Shown one piece after another: positions 16,181 through 25,711 of a stretch of 64,000 nucleotides of DNA. Both the position numbers and the translations under genes were made by a program. The notes under the pieces were generated by a model, which worked only from the letters and a program-made list of their open reading frames with translations, did no database searches and was not told the origin of the DNA. Numbering within the stretch: position 1 is the stretch's first letter; the number at the start of each line of letters is the position of its first letter. The stretch is from Nostoc parmelioides FACHB-3921 (GTDB lineage Bacteria > Cyanobacteriota > Cyanobacteriia > Cyanobacteriales > Nostocaceae), in contig NZ_JACJQL010000038.1 of NCBI RefSeq assembly GCF_014696625.1, positions 1 to 64,000 of the forward strand, in the 5' to 3' direction.

Positions 16181-18754
16181 TTAGAACTTAATAGAGAATG
16201 TTCCCAAAACAGTAAATGGTGCGCCAGGAGAGAGTAAAAAGCCAGCAGAATCATAGTAACGGGTGTCAAATAGGTTTTTAAAGTTCAAACCAATTTGATA
16301 ATTGTCTCGTCGATAGAAAATAGTAGCATCTGTTCTCACAAAAGAAGGAATGGTAATGGTATTTGGTAAAGTTGCTTCTCTATCGCCTACAAAAAATAGT
16401 CCTCCACCAAAACCTAAACCCTTTAAACTACCTGTTTGAATTTGGTAGGTTGTCCATAAACTAGCACTATTCCTGGGTGCATTTGTCAATCTATCACCAA
16501 CTGGGAGGCTATTATCTTCACTCACATAAGCATCGTTATGAAAATAGGAAGCAATCACATTCCAACCTGGTAAAATCTCCCCAGCTATATCTAGTTCAAT
16601 ACCTCGACTTTTGACTTCTCCAGCCGCAATAGTAAAATCTGGATTGTTTAAATCTGTTGTCGAGACATTGTTTTTAGTAATCTCATAAACTGCTAATGTT
16701 GCTGTCAGTCTATCATCTAAAAATTTACCTTTAATTCCTACTTCGTATTGTGTACCAGTTTCTGGTTCTAATGGCCGACCACCAAAAGCTATGGCGTATT
16801 CATTTGGTTTAAATGCACGAGTGTAACTAGCGTAAAGTGATAGATTCTCTGTTGGTTGATATACTAAACCAATTCGTGGGGAAAATTTTTCATAATAACG
16901 CTCTGTAATGTCAGTCTGAGTGCTATTGATAATATCAGGTTTATATTCGTCTCGGAAATTGACAAAATCTAATCTTCCACCCATTAATAGCTTGAAATTA
17001 GGTAGTAATACTACTTGATCTTGGAAGTAAAGACCTACTCTATATGTATTAGTATTACCCTCAAAACCTTCCTCAAAAGTAGTGGGAATAGCTGCGCCAT
17101 ATACTGGATTTAAAATATCCAAAGATGGGACATTATAAGAAATGAAAAATGGATAACCAAACTCACTTCTACCTAACTCAAAACCTAACAGAACTTCATG
17201 TTCAATTGAGCCTGTTTTAAATTTTCCGATTAAGTCATTCTGCCAAGAATAATCTCTAGAGTAATCACCTACTTTGTTGTATCTTCTGGCAACTGTGCGA
17301 CCATCATCAGCAAATGGGTTTTCAAAATCAACTGGCTGAAAGTTGGAACGTGCTGTGTCAACCGTTTGTACAGAAACCGCACTGCGAAATCGCCAATTTT
17401 GGCTGAATCTATGATCTAAGCTAACATTTACTCTATTTCCATAGAGTTCATAACTATCGCTGGGTTCACCAAAGTTAAAGCTAATTGGTAAATCAAAGGT
17501 TCTAGTTATTGGTGGTAAACCTCTGTCATAGGACTGGTTGAGGTTAACGTATTCATATTGCAAATCGAAATTTGTGCGATCGCTTAATTTCACACTTAAG
17601 CTAGGAGCAAACGTATAAAGCTCTTTATAAGCAAAATCTCGAAATCCACCAGAGTTTTCATAGGCAGCCACAAAGCGATACAAAATATTGTTATCTGGGG
17701 TGAGTGGCCCGGAAATATCTATTTCTGGACGATAGTAACTATAGCTACCAGCAGAAAATGTTGCAGAGTAGTAAGGTTCATTAAGAGGCTTTTTAGTGAT
17801 GTAGTTGACAATACCCCCAGGCTCTAGTTGTCCATAGAGTACCGAAGCTGGGCCTTTCAGAACTTCTATCCTTTCAATTGTGGCAGTGTCAGTAAATGCT
17901 GTGAAACTATCCTGCCTAAAACCATTTCTGAGATTAGCATTGGTATCAAATCCCCGAATGGTATAGCCATCAGTGCCGGCGTAATCTGTTTTGACAGTGA
18001 CACCACTGACGTTACGCAACACATCTGCAACCCTTTGCACTTTTTGGTCTTCGATTACCTGTCGAGGAATTACCTGAATTGCTTGGGGAATCTCTAACAA
18101 AGGTGTATCTGTTTTAGTTGCAGTGCTGGCATCTGGAACTTTATATCCTGAATCTTGCGAACCTGTCACCACTAGTTCAATTGGTTCATTGGCTGTTGGT
18201 TCTTCTGATGGCGTTTCTGTAGTGGGTTGATTTTCCTGCGGCTGTTGTGGTTGTGTTGCCGCAGTTGTTGCAGGTGTCACACCAAATATTAAACCTGCAT
18301 CACCATCAAATAGCTCATAGCTAGGACTTCCCGTTTCACCTGTAATCGTGATTCTAATAGTATTACTGTCTTTATTGATGACGGTAACTCCAGTAATTCC
18401 TGCAAATGGGTTTTCTTGACGAAATGTATTCCCGGAAGGTAAACGCAATTGAGCATTAGTAATATCGGCAATTAAGCTATTCCCTTCACTATTATTTGCT
18501 ACTTGCAATTGCTCGCCTTGGCGAGTATGTAAAATTACTTCTATACCTTTATCTGTAGTATCAATCCGTACTCTATCAATCACAATTGGAGACTGGGGAG
18601 TTTGAGATAGTAAATATTTAGTAGTTCTAGCGGTATGACTTTCTTGAGATAAGGGAATATGATTTTGGCTTGTTTCATTTCCCCAAGCTGGTTGAACAGC
18701 AAAGACTACCCCTGTTAACCATAAACCGATCAATAGTTGCGGTTGTTTCCACAT
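16181..18754 (-). CDS. AMIN-domain TonB-dependent siderophore receptor (module 2)
   Basis: Outer-membrane ferric-siderophore receptor, about 857 aa from ATG 18754 (a TTG at 18775 would add seven residues). Signal peptide ends QPAWG; AMIN domain about 55-155 (TTDKGIEVILHTRQGEQLQV); Thr/Pro/Glu-rich linker; IELVVTGSQ TonB-box-like motif about 195; plug with LEIPQAIQVIPRQVIEDQ, IERIEVLKGPASVLYG and PGGIVNYITK; barrel ending GTFSIKF. It starts about 98 bp from operator B and is followed by its SBP at 29 bp. It has the barrel-plug pattern of the IutA/FhuA group; the ligand cannot be named from sequence. Confidence 0.9.
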   Translation of the reverse strand: MWKQPQLLIGLWLTGVVFAVQPAWGNETSQNHIPLSQESHTARTTKYLLSQTPQSPIVIDRVRIDTTDKGIEVILHTRQGEQLQVANNSEGNSLIADITNAQLRLPSGNTFRQENPFAGITGVTVINKDSNTIRITITGETGSPSYELFDGDAGLIFGVTPATTAATQPQQPQENQPTTETPSEEPTANEPIELVVTGSQDSGYKVPDASTATKTDTPLLEIPQAIQVIPRQVIEDQKVQRVADVLRNVSGVTVKTDYAGTDGYTIRGFDTNANLRNGFRQDSFTAFTDTATIERIEVLKGPASVLYGQLEPGGIVNYITKKPLNEPYYSATFSAGSYSYYRPEIDISGPLTPDNNILYRFVAAYENSGGFRDFAYKELYTFAPSLSVKLSDRTNFDLQYEYVNLNQSYDRGLPPITRTFDLPISFNFGEPSDSYELYGNRVNVSLDHRFSQNWRFRSAVSVQTVDTARSNFQPVDFENPFADDGRTVARRYNKVGDYSRDYSWQNDLIGKFKTGSIEHEVLLGFELGRSEFGYPFFISYNVPSLDILNPVYGAAIPTTFEEGFEGNTNTYRVGLYFQDQVVLLPNFKLLMGGRLDFVNFRDEYKPDIINSTQTDITERYYEKFSPRIGLVYQPTENLSLYASYTRAFKPNEYAIAFGGRPLEPETGTQYEVGIKGKFLDDRLTATLAVYEITKNNVSTTDLNNPDFTIAAGEVKSRGIELDIAGEILPGWNVIASYFHNDAYVSEDNSLPVGDRLTNAPRNSASLWTTYQIQTGSLKGLGFGGGLFFVGDREATLPNTITIPSFVRTDATIFYRRDNYQIGLNFKNLFDTRYYDSAGFLLSPGAPFTVLGTFSIKF

Positions 18755-18852
18755 AATATTTATCCCACTCCACAAGCAGCTGTTAGCTACCTAAATTAAG
18801 AATCTTTTTCAAAAACGATACATGAAATTAATTTTATTTTGAAGGCTTTTGT

Positions 18853-18892
18853 GGATCTCAAACGGATTTTTTTGAGCCTGAAACGGATTTCT
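18853..18892 (-). promoter_or_regulatory. Operator B: paired direct repeat upstream of module-2 receptor
   Basis: Read toward the receptor, AAATCCGTTTCAGGCTCAA is followed 21 bp later by AAATCCGTTTGAGATCC. The shared core is ATCCGTTT, so the site keeps the spacing of operator A with a changed right half. Confidence 0.65.
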
Positions 18893-18933
18893 AGGGTAGT
18901 CTGATAGCAAATAACTGTCTCTTATGGAAGAGT

Positions 18934-19917
18934 TCAGGCTTTTATCAACAAATCATAAGATTTAGGATTTATCCCAAATTGCTTGCGAAACGCAACTGCA
19001 AAACGACTTTGGTTTGCATAACCAACAGTACGCGCTATTTGTTTCACACTCATTTTACTTTCTAGAAGTAATTGGCGTGCTTTTTCCATTCTTTGTTGCT
19101 GTAAATAGGTAAATGCAGTTGTACCAAGAACTTGACGAAAACCCAACTTGAGTTTGTAGTCGTTTAAGCCTACTTTTCGCGCTAGTTCTAGTAAGGAAGG
19201 TGGATTATCTAGATTTTGAGTTAAAATTTCTTTAGCATAATGGATTCTGGCAATATCATCCCGCTTCAGCACAATTGCTTTTGTATAGTTTTTTTCAATG
19301 TTGGTCAATTGTTCTATTTTCAAAGCAATTAGTTCTAAACATTTACTTTCTAGATAAATTTTTTGAGTTAAACCTGTAAAGGGACAATTGATAATTTGTT
19401 TCAGTGCAACAAGCATTTCTGGAGTAGTAAGGCTGATTTGACGATAGGGTTCTTCGCTTGGCTCAATAAACCTCTGCAAAGTTTTTTGGGAAATTTGTAT
19501 ATCATTGGTAATAAAACCACTTAATATTTCAGGAGATTCTAAATGTATATCTACTTTTAAAATTCGTCTCTGTCCTAAAACTTCTACTTTACTATCTTTA
19601 TAAATACCACTACCTAGAAAAAAGTTTTGTCCACTATCAGTTGCATTCCAATATCCTAATAAATGAAAACCAAATTCTAAACATCCAATAAATGTTTCTT
19701 CTGATGTGCCATCAATAATCAAATCTTCGTCAAATTCTGCATCAATAATTAATAAACTTATATCCCGTAATTTAATCCAACGTTCATAGCCATGACCGAA
19801 TTTTTGGGGGCATTGGTTGATAATATCATCTGGGTCTGAGAGGTTTGCTTGTTTAATATTTTGATTGTGTTCTGTCCACAATTCTTGATAATCTGCCAGT
19901 GAAATGGTATTCCCCAT
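18934..19917 (-). CDS. AraC/PchR-type transcriptional regulator (module 2)
   Basis: AraC-family protein, 327 aa from ATG 19917. The open frame runs to TTG 19980, but the added part overlaps a Fur-like palindrome at 19965-19979, and MGNTISLADYQELW aligns with the starts of the paralogues. The N-terminal sensory region is as in PchR. The C-terminal DNA-binding part has LLELARKVGLNDYKLKLGFRQ and VKQIARTVGYANQSRFAVAFRKQFGINPKSY. Its recognition helix (NDYKLKLGF) differs from the NDCTLK form of module 1, and operator B differs correspondingly. It lies directly upstream of the module-2 receptor. Confidence 0.87.
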   Translation of the reverse strand: MGNTISLADYQELWTEHNQNIKQANLSDPDDIINQCPQKFGHGYERWIKLRDISLLIIDAEFDEDLIIDGTSEETFIGCLEFGFHLLGYWNATDSGQNFFLGSGIYKDSKVEVLGQRRILKVDIHLESPEILSGFITNDIQISQKTLQRFIEPSEEPYRQISLTTPEMLVALKQIINCPFTGLTQKIYLESKCLELIALKIEQLTNIEKNYTKAIVLKRDDIARIHYAKEILTQNLDNPPSLLELARKVGLNDYKLKLGFRQVLGTTAFTYLQQQRMEKARQLLLESKMSVKQIARTVGYANQSRFAVAFRKQFGINPKSYDLLIKA

Positions 19918-19964
19918 GCTTTTCCTAAACTTACTCTGAATGCTGATTGACTGCAAACATTTAT

Positions 19965-19979
19965 AGAGAAACTTTCTCA
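19965..19979 (-). promoter_or_regulatory. Fur-like box before module-2 regulator
   Basis: AGAGAAACTTTCTCA carries the perfect inverted repeat GAGAAA-C-TTTCTC. It is 48 bp upstream of the chosen ATG 19917 and supports that start. Confidence 0.5.
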
Positions 19980-20128
19980 AATATTTCTAGAAATGAGTTT
20001 ATCAGCGTTGAGCAATGGTGTCTAGAGATTAACGAAGCTGAAGCAAATGAAGCAAAAAATGTCTTTCCCCTACCTCCCTATACCTTTCTAGGACAGGCTT
20101 TTTAGACTTTGACCCAACAATACTGCTT

Positions 20129-21223
20129 TTAGGGTGTAGGGGTGTGGGAGTGTTGTCGGCTATGTGACAGTAAAAGAGATGGCAATTGTTCTAATATCAA
20201 AGAATTAGCAATAGGTGGGCCAATTACACTGCCCCATAGGGTGTAGTCTACAAAGTAAACTCGCCCTTCTCTCCATGCTTGTGAATTGTGCAAAAGGGGA
20301 TTTTTAGCCCATTTTTCCTTGAGTTCTTGGATAGGAACTTTGTAAGTAGATTCACCATTCCAGTTATCTAGCCAAGTAGTAACGATGACAATATCTGGGT
20401 TGAGTTGAGCCAGAGTTTCTAGGTTAATCTGTGGTCTTACCCCTAATTTTCGTTCTACATCTGGCAGGAATACAGGTTGAAAGCCAATTTTTTCGAGGAG
20501 TTTAATAGTATCTCCGTTATATACAACCTCTATATAGTCCATTGCCTGGCTACAAGCAATATTTAGAACTCGTGGATGGGTTTTGACGAGAGGGGCTAAT
20601 TGAGTGCGGACTTTAGCAACTTGTTGCTGTTGTGAGGTAATGATTGATGAGATATTTTTCTGACTATTCAGAGCTTTGGCAATAATTTTAATGTTTTCCT
20701 GCCAGCTTTTATCATTATCTACCAAGACAGTTGGCGCGATCGCACTAAATAACTGATTGTCCTGATAATTTAACCCCAGAATCAAATCGGGTTTGAGTAG
20801 AGTCAAAGTTTCTAGGGAAGGACTGGAGCGATCGCCTAAATTAATCGGCTGACTTGTGACATACTTACCCAGGTAGGGAATTTGTTGGCTAGGGTTGTCA
20901 AATTTAGGCGATCGCACTAAATAAGCATCGGCGTAAGCAGCAGGTTGCACATCAAGAGCTAACATCAGACTCAACATCTTTGGTTCGAGAACCGCGATTT
21001 TTTGAGGTTTACCACAAATTTTGGTTTTCCCTGCTGCATGTTCTACGACTCGACAATCAGCAGAAAGCGATGGCTCACTTTTTAAACTGAGGTTTTGGGG
21101 ACTACCACCATGACAAGCTGTAATTAGGATGGCTGTCACTAGAAACCAGCCAATATATTTATAGGAGAAAGCGATGGCTACTCCCGCCAAAGGCATCGCA
21201 TTGCGGCAAGTTTCGCGGAACAT
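20129..21223 (-). CDS. Iron-siderophore ABC transporter substrate-binding lipoprotein (module 3)
   Basis: FecB-class binding protein, about 364 aa from ATG 21223 (TTG 21244 and an inner ATG are alternatives). The lipobox LITAC places Cys near residue 37. The early motif KICGKPQKIAVLEP is of the FecB type and differs from the GETCIPLNPQRIV motif of the other six, so this SBP is the divergent member. Two repeat sequences have become coding: a palindrome (21171-21199) encodes part of the N-terminal region, and CACTCCC/CACCCCT-type heptads encode the C-terminal HSHTPTP tail. It starts 23 bp after the receptor stop. Confidence 0.85.
   Translation of the reverse strand: MFRETCRNAMPLAGVAIAFSYKYIGWFLVTAILITACHGGSPQNLSLKSEPSLSADCRVVEHAAGKTKICGKPQKIAVLEPKMLSLMLALDVQPAAYADAYLVRSPKFDNPSQQIPYLGKYVTSQPINLGDRSSPSLETLTLLKPDLILGLNYQDNQLFSAIAPTVLVDNDKSWQENIKIIAKALNSQKNISSIITSQQQQVAKVRTQLAPLVKTHPRVLNIACSQAMDYIEVVYNGDTIKLLEKIGFQPVFLPDVERKLGVRPQINLETLAQLNPDIVIVTTWLDNWNGESTYKVPIQELKEKWAKNPLLHNSQAWREGRVYFVDYTLWGSVIGPPIANSLILEQLPSLLLSHSRQHSHTPTP
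21171..21199. repeat. Palindromic dispersed repeat inside the SBP signal region
   Basis: GCGATGGC...GCATCGC, with inner GGCGGGAGT-type sequence, forms an imperfect palindrome of the family common in Nostoc intergenic DNA. Here it is read in frame as the N-terminal part of the SBP. Confidence 0.5.
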
Positions 21224-21246
21224 TGTGGAATCAATAAAAATCAAGG

Positions 21247-23847
21247 TTAGAACTGAATCGAAAACGAGCCGATGACAGTAAAAGGTGCGCCAGGATAGAT
21301 TGTATTTCTGGCTTGAGATGTTTCATAGTAAGTTTCGTTGAAAAGATTGCGGAAATTCAGTGCTAACCTCCAGTTATCCTGTTTGTAATAGATAGCTGAA
21401 TCTGTTCGGAAATAGCTGGGCATAATGCTGGTATTTTCCAAATCGGCGTATCTATCTCCCACATAGTAAAGTCCCAAACCAAAGCCCAAACCTTTTAAAT
21501 CACCGCTTTGCAGTTCATAGCTTGTCCATAAACTCGCCGCGTGTTCGGGTACATTATCGATGCGATTACCAACAGCAATTGTATTGTCTTTTGAGGTAAT
21601 TGCATCGGTGTAAGTATAAGATGCAATGATGTTCCAACCTGGCAGAATTTCACCACTAATATCTAATTCAATACCTATACTTCTTTGTTCTCCTACCTGT
21701 ATGGAGAAATTGGGATCGGGATTGTTGGGGTCGTCAGTGACAACATTAGTTTTGGTAATTTGGTAGGCTGCTAGAGTTGCCGAAAGTTTTTCGCTGATAT
21801 CTGCCTTGATACCAACTTCGTACTGCGTTCCTCTTGTTGGCTTAAAGGGTTCGTTTGTTGCCGAAAGTCCGAAAAATCGATCTGGTTTAAAAGACTGAGT
21901 GTAACTCGCATAAAGGGAAATCGGTTGAATTGGTTGATAAACAATACCAACACGGGGGCTGAAAGCACTGAGAGATTCTTCAGTTGTTGTTTCTGCAAAA
22001 CCTGTTTCTTCTCTTTGGAAGGCATCAAAGCGACCACCAATCAAGACCTTGAGATTATCTGCAAAAGTAATTTGATCTTGGATATAAATCCCTAGAGTAT
22101 CTCTACGAGTTGTGTAAGAGAAAGTTTGTTCATCAGGTATATCAGGTAAATCAACATCATAATTAGGATTGAAAATATCTAGCTGTATGAGGTCTGCCAC
22201 ATCGAATGAGGTATATTCCCAGGTGTTGCGTCTTAATTCCACCCCGATTAAAGGTTGATGGACAATCGTTCCTGTCTTAAACCGTCCGACTAATTCTGTT
22301 TGTAGGGTATAGATTTTTCGTGAGAAACTATCACGTCCTATAAATATTGGGGCAAATTGGTCATCAACTAGGTCATTACCACCAATGGCATAATCACCTG
22401 CTAATCGACCAGATACAAAAGAAAAGGCATTACGAAGTTGCCAATCCTGACTAAATTCATGCTCTAGTCTATAGCCAACCCGTAAATTGCTATCCTCATA
22501 AACACTTTGCGGCAGACCAATGAAGCGACTAATGGGGATGGGTGCGGGTCTATCTCCAATAGAAGGAAGTCCGCGATCAAACAGGTAACTATTGTTTAGA
22601 TATTCTAGGTCGAATGTTAAGGTCGTGCGATCGCTAATATTCCAGGTAATTACAGGCGCAACAAATACACGTTCTGTAAAGTTATAATCTCGAAAACTCC
22701 CAGCGTTTTGATAAGCCACATTCAGCCGATATAACACTGAACCATCATCTGTGAGCGGCCCAGAAATATCAAAACTGGGGCGATAAAACCCATAATTGCC
22801 GATATTAAATTCAGCTGAATAATAAGGAGTACTAAGGGGTTGTTTTGTGACAATATTGACAATTCCTCCCGGTTCAGCCTGACCAAATAGAACAGAAGCC
22901 GGGCCTTTGAGAACCTCAATGCGATCGATATTTGCTGTGTCTACCGAAGAGTAAAAGTCATTATCATTAAAACCATTACGGAAGTTGCCATCTTGATCGA
23001 AACCACGAATTTTATATCCACCGGCATCTGAGCCGCCTAAGTTACCTTGTTTGCGTACACCACTAATATTCTCTAATGCCTCTTGTATGCGCGTCGTCTT
23101 TTGGTCTTCTAAGATTCGACGCGGGATCACTTGAATCGAACCCGGAATATCTCGCAAAGGTGTATCAGTTTTGGTTGCAGTGGTTGCAGTCGGTACGCGA
23201 TATCCGTCTTGCTCTGCCGTCACCACCAATTCAATCGGTTCATCCTGCTGCGCTGCGGGTTCTTCTGGAGGTGTCTGAGTTGCTGGTTGTTCCGCCGTTG
23301 GTGGTGTTTCTGGTGGTTGTGCTGCTGTGGTTGTAGATGCAACAGCTAAAATCAACCCTGCATCATCATCAAATAACTCAACCGCAGGTAACGCTTTTTC
23401 CCCGACTATCGTCACCCGCACAGTATTTGCGTCAATATTCGCAACTGTTATCTCAGTAATTCCCTCTGTAGGTTTTTCCGAGCGGTATGTAAAACCATCT
23501 CCATTAGGCAACTTTAACTGCCCACCAGTAATATCTGCAATAAAATTATTACCAGTACTACGATTATTAACTTGCACTTGATCCCCTTGCTTGGTTTCTA
23601 AAATCACCTCCAACCCTTTCTCTGTGGAAGTTGCTTTTACTCCTGTAATGAGAATAATATTCTGTTTGCTGGGGGCTGGCGTTTGTGCCAAAATGCGAAC
23701 ATTGGTCACAGGAACTTTGATTTTATCCTCTCCCAGTGTCTCAGCTTTTGTGGGAGTAGCGACTAAAATAGCGATACCAGCAAAGCTGGTTGCCAAAGGT
23801 ATTCCACTTGTCAACAGCAAGCTTGGAAATAGTTTATCTAACTTCAT
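21247..23847 (-). CDS. AMIN-domain TonB-dependent siderophore receptor (module 3)
   Basis: Outer-membrane receptor of about 866 aa from ATG 23847 (GTG 23859 possible). Layout: a long hydrophobic signal region to about residue 36 (TPTKAE), AMIN domain about 60-170 (TSTEKGLEVILETKQGDQVQV), a Pro/Thr/Gln/Glu linker ending QQDEPIELVVTAEQDGYRVP, plug with RDIPGSIQVIPRRILEDQ and IDRIEVLKGPASVLFGQ, PGGIVNIVTK, and a barrel ending GSFSIQF. The TonB-box-like sequence reads ELVVTAEQ rather than ELVVTGEQ. Operator C is about 155 bp upstream. The ligand is unknown. Confidence 0.9.
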   Translation of the reverse strand: MKLDKLFPSLLLTSGIPLATSFAGIAILVATPTKAETLGEDKIKVPVTNVRILAQTPAPSKQNIILITGVKATSTEKGLEVILETKQGDQVQVNNRSTGNNFIADITGGQLKLPNGDGFTYRSEKPTEGITEITVANIDANTVRVTIVGEKALPAVELFDDDAGLILAVASTTTAAQPPETPPTAEQPATQTPPEEPAAQQDEPIELVVTAEQDGYRVPTATTATKTDTPLRDIPGSIQVIPRRILEDQKTTRIQEALENISGVRKQGNLGGSDAGGYKIRGFDQDGNFRNGFNDNDFYSSVDTANIDRIEVLKGPASVLFGQAEPGGIVNIVTKQPLSTPYYSAEFNIGNYGFYRPSFDISGPLTDDGSVLYRLNVAYQNAGSFRDYNFTERVFVAPVITWNISDRTTLTFDLEYLNNSYLFDRGLPSIGDRPAPIPISRFIGLPQSVYEDSNLRVGYRLEHEFSQDWQLRNAFSFVSGRLAGDYAIGGNDLVDDQFAPIFIGRDSFSRKIYTLQTELVGRFKTGTIVHQPLIGVELRRNTWEYTSFDVADLIQLDIFNPNYDVDLPDIPDEQTFSYTTRRDTLGIYIQDQITFADNLKVLIGGRFDAFQREETGFAETTTEESLSAFSPRVGIVYQPIQPISLYASYTQSFKPDRFFGLSATNEPFKPTRGTQYEVGIKADISEKLSATLAAYQITKTNVVTDDPNNPDPNFSIQVGEQRSIGIELDISGEILPGWNIIASYTYTDAITSKDNTIAVGNRIDNVPEHAASLWTSYELQSGDLKGLGFGLGLYYVGDRYADLENTSIMPSYFRTDSAIYYKQDNWRLALNFRNLFNETYYETSQARNTIYPGAPFTVIGSFSIQF

Positions 23848-24002
23848 TGATCTCCCCACACAAAATAAAACTACTCGTCTTTAACTCAAATGGACGATTA
23901 ATGCAGAAATAATTTTTTGAATTACTAGCTAAAAGATTATTAGTAACTATTCTCAGTAATCTTACGGCAAGTATGAGAAAAGCTGAAGTTAGGGATGTTC
24001 TC

Positions 24003-24038
24003 CAAACGGAATTTTTCTGTTCTTTAAACGGAATTTTT
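24003..24038 (-). promoter_or_regulatory. Operator C, overlapping the 3' end of the module-3 regulator gene
   Basis: Read toward the receptor, AAAAATTCCGTTTAAAGAAC is followed by AAAAATTCCGTTTGGA, with CCG spacing of 22 bp. The first copy contains the last codons (K-N-S-V) and the stop of the regulator gene at 24024. Confidence 0.7.
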
Positions 24039-25022
24039 GCGGGAATAAACGCTAGGACTTTCGCCAAACTTTTTACAAAAAGCTGTCATAAAAGCACTGC
24101 GGCTAGCATAACCTACATATTGGGCTACTTGATTGACAGTTAACGTTGCATCCAAGAGTAATTCTTTTGCTTGTTCCATACGGTAGTTATGTAAGTAACC
24201 GAAAACGGTTGTACCGAATATTTGTTGAAAACCTTTTTTGAGAGTACAATCATTGAGATTTACTTGCCGTGCTAACCCTATTAATGTTGGTGGATCAGTA
24301 AAGTTATGAATGAGAATATCTCTAGCTTGATAAATGCTATCTATTTGTATTGGCTTGAGAGTAATAGTTGCATCTAAGCGAAGCGAATCTTGCAAATCTT
24401 CCAAACGAAGTGCTAATAATTCTAATACTTTAGCCTCTAAATAAAGTTGCTTTGTTAAATCTTGATATGGACAATTTAAAACTTGTTGCAATATAGTTTG
24501 CATTTTGGGTGTTGTCCTGCCAACTTGCCAGTAATCTACCTCTTCGCTCTTAGCGTTATCAATGATGTCTCGAAACTTAGTAGGAAGTTGAGCTAAATGA
24601 GCAAATATCAAACTTTTAAATAAAGTATATTCAATATGAATATCTAATTTTAAAACTCTTTCCTGTGCTTGCCATTCCTTCCAACTTTCTTCACCACTAT
24701 CTAGCGCCAGTTGGATAAAATTTTGCCCTGTTTTAAAATCTATACTATGGTCATAACCAAAAAGATTAAAACCTAATTCTAAACAAGTACAAGGTTGATT
24801 TGTTGAATTTTTGACAACTAAGTTTTCTTGCAGATAGTAGTCTTCTAGCAAAAGAGAAATTCCTGGGCGCAAGTGAAACCAACGCCTATAACCATGACTC
24901 ATCCCCTTGGGATCATGTAGCTGAAATTCGTAAGTTTTTGGCTGAAAATGACAATTATTATCCAGTTGAGTTGACGGCAATAAATGATAACAATCTGCTG
25001 GTTCTTGTAAAACAAGGGTCAT
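24024..25022 (-). CDS. AraC/PchR-type transcriptional regulator (module 3)
   Basis: AraC-family regulator of 332 aa from ATG 25022. The sensory part is followed by a C-terminal double helix-turn-helix: LIGLARQVNLNDCTLKKGFQQIFG and VNQVAQYVGYASRSAFMTAFCKKFG, ending in YSRKNSV. The final residues are encoded by the first half of operator C. The probable role is activation of the receptor and SBP of this module when the matching ferric siderophore is present (family knowledge plus position). A Fur-like box lies 43 bp before the start. Confidence 0.88.
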   Translation of the reverse strand: MTLVLQEPADCYHLLPSTQLDNNCHFQPKTYEFQLHDPKGMSHGYRRWFHLRPGISLLLEDYYLQENLVVKNSTNQPCTCLELGFNLFGYDHSIDFKTGQNFIQLALDSGEESWKEWQAQERVLKLDIHIEYTLFKSLIFAHLAQLPTKFRDIIDNAKSEEVDYWQVGRTTPKMQTILQQVLNCPYQDLTKQLYLEAKVLELLALRLEDLQDSLRLDATITLKPIQIDSIYQARDILIHNFTDPPTLIGLARQVNLNDCTLKKGFQQIFGTTVFGYLHNYRMEQAKELLLDATLTVNQVAQYVGYASRSAFMTAFCKKFGESPSVYSRKNSV

Positions 25023-25064
25023 GGAATTTGGGATTTAGTATTTTGAATTTATTAAATATATAGA

Positions 25065-25079
25065 TGAGAAATAATATCA
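25065..25079 (-). promoter_or_regulatory. Fur-like box before module-3 regulator
   Basis: TGAGAAATAATATCA, a 7-1-7 site identical to those at 25656-25670 and, inverted, at 41085-41099. Confidence 0.5.
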
Positions 25080-25165
25080 TCAATTTTCTTAAGAAATGAG
25101 TAACAAGAGTTACAAATATTTTTTGAGTAAGTAAGCAACACCAAGCTTGATGCTGCAAATAATAC

Positions 25166-25558
25166 TTAATCTTCAGGTTTCGTCAGTAAAGAAGGAATAC
25201 TCGCAAAAATGGCAGATTCCAACTCTTTAGGGAGCTTTTCCCACATAAACGCCCCTTTGCGATTATTGATGTACATCTGTGTAAATTCGAGTAATGCTGA
25301 GGCATTTTCTGCATCTGGAGGTAGATCCACAAGCAGATAGGTTGGTTTTTCCGGGCTAGAAATCGCCACAACACAGCCACGGCTACAAGCCCACAAACAT
25401 CCTACAGGCTGAATTTCTAGTTCTTCTATTGCAAATTTTTCTGAAAATAAACTGGTGATTTTGTCAAGTAAAACACTGCCATCAGAAAGCTGATTTTCTG
25501 CTAATTCTGCGGATGAACGGTGACAAGATTTGCAAACGAATAGGGTATGTTTGGTCAT
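25166..25558 (-). CDS. DUF1636 cysteine-rich putative metal-binding protein
   Basis: A 130-aa soluble protein with CKSC at residues 9-12 and a second cluster CLWACSRGC at about 54-62, followed by a VVAISSPEKPTYLLVDL strand. This is the DUF1636 pattern, a thioredoxin-like-ferredoxin type fold expected to bind a metal or Fe-S centre; function is not established. It is the last gene of the minus-strand series receptor, SBP, FhuF, MFS, DUF1636. A paralogue sits at 51730 behind module 7, so the family is tied to siderophore loci here. A plausible role is cytoplasmic electron transfer or iron handling (inference). Confidence 0.75.
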   Translation of the reverse strand: MTKHTLFVCKSCHRSSAELAENQLSDGSVLLDKITSLFSEKFAIEELEIQPVGCLWACSRGCVVAISSPEKPTYLLVDLPPDAENASALLEFTQMYINNRKGAFMWEKLPKELESAIFASIPSLLTKPED

Positions 25559-25655
25559 GGGTTCAATGTGTGTCCGTTAACATAAGAAATTGTGGCATTC
25601 TGCGGATTCTTGCAGAATATATAGTCATCTGAGTTAGGAAAAGCAAAAAGTTTAT

Positions 25656-25670
25656 TGAGAAATAATATCA
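25656..25670 (-). promoter_or_regulatory. Fur-like box before the DUF1636 gene
   Basis: TGAGAAATAATATCA lies 98 bp upstream of the DUF1636 start, so this gene may have its own iron-regulated promoter in addition to any read-through from the MFS gene. Confidence 0.48.
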
Positions 25671-25711
25671 TTTTCCTAGTAGCTATGAACATTGGATTAA
25701 ACTGCGATTTA

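Noticed and set aside
19918..19980. N-terminal extension of the module-2 regulator from TTG 19980
   Set aside because: It overlaps a perfect GAGAAA-C-TTTCTC palindrome and does not align with paralogues, which start at the position equal to ATG 19917.
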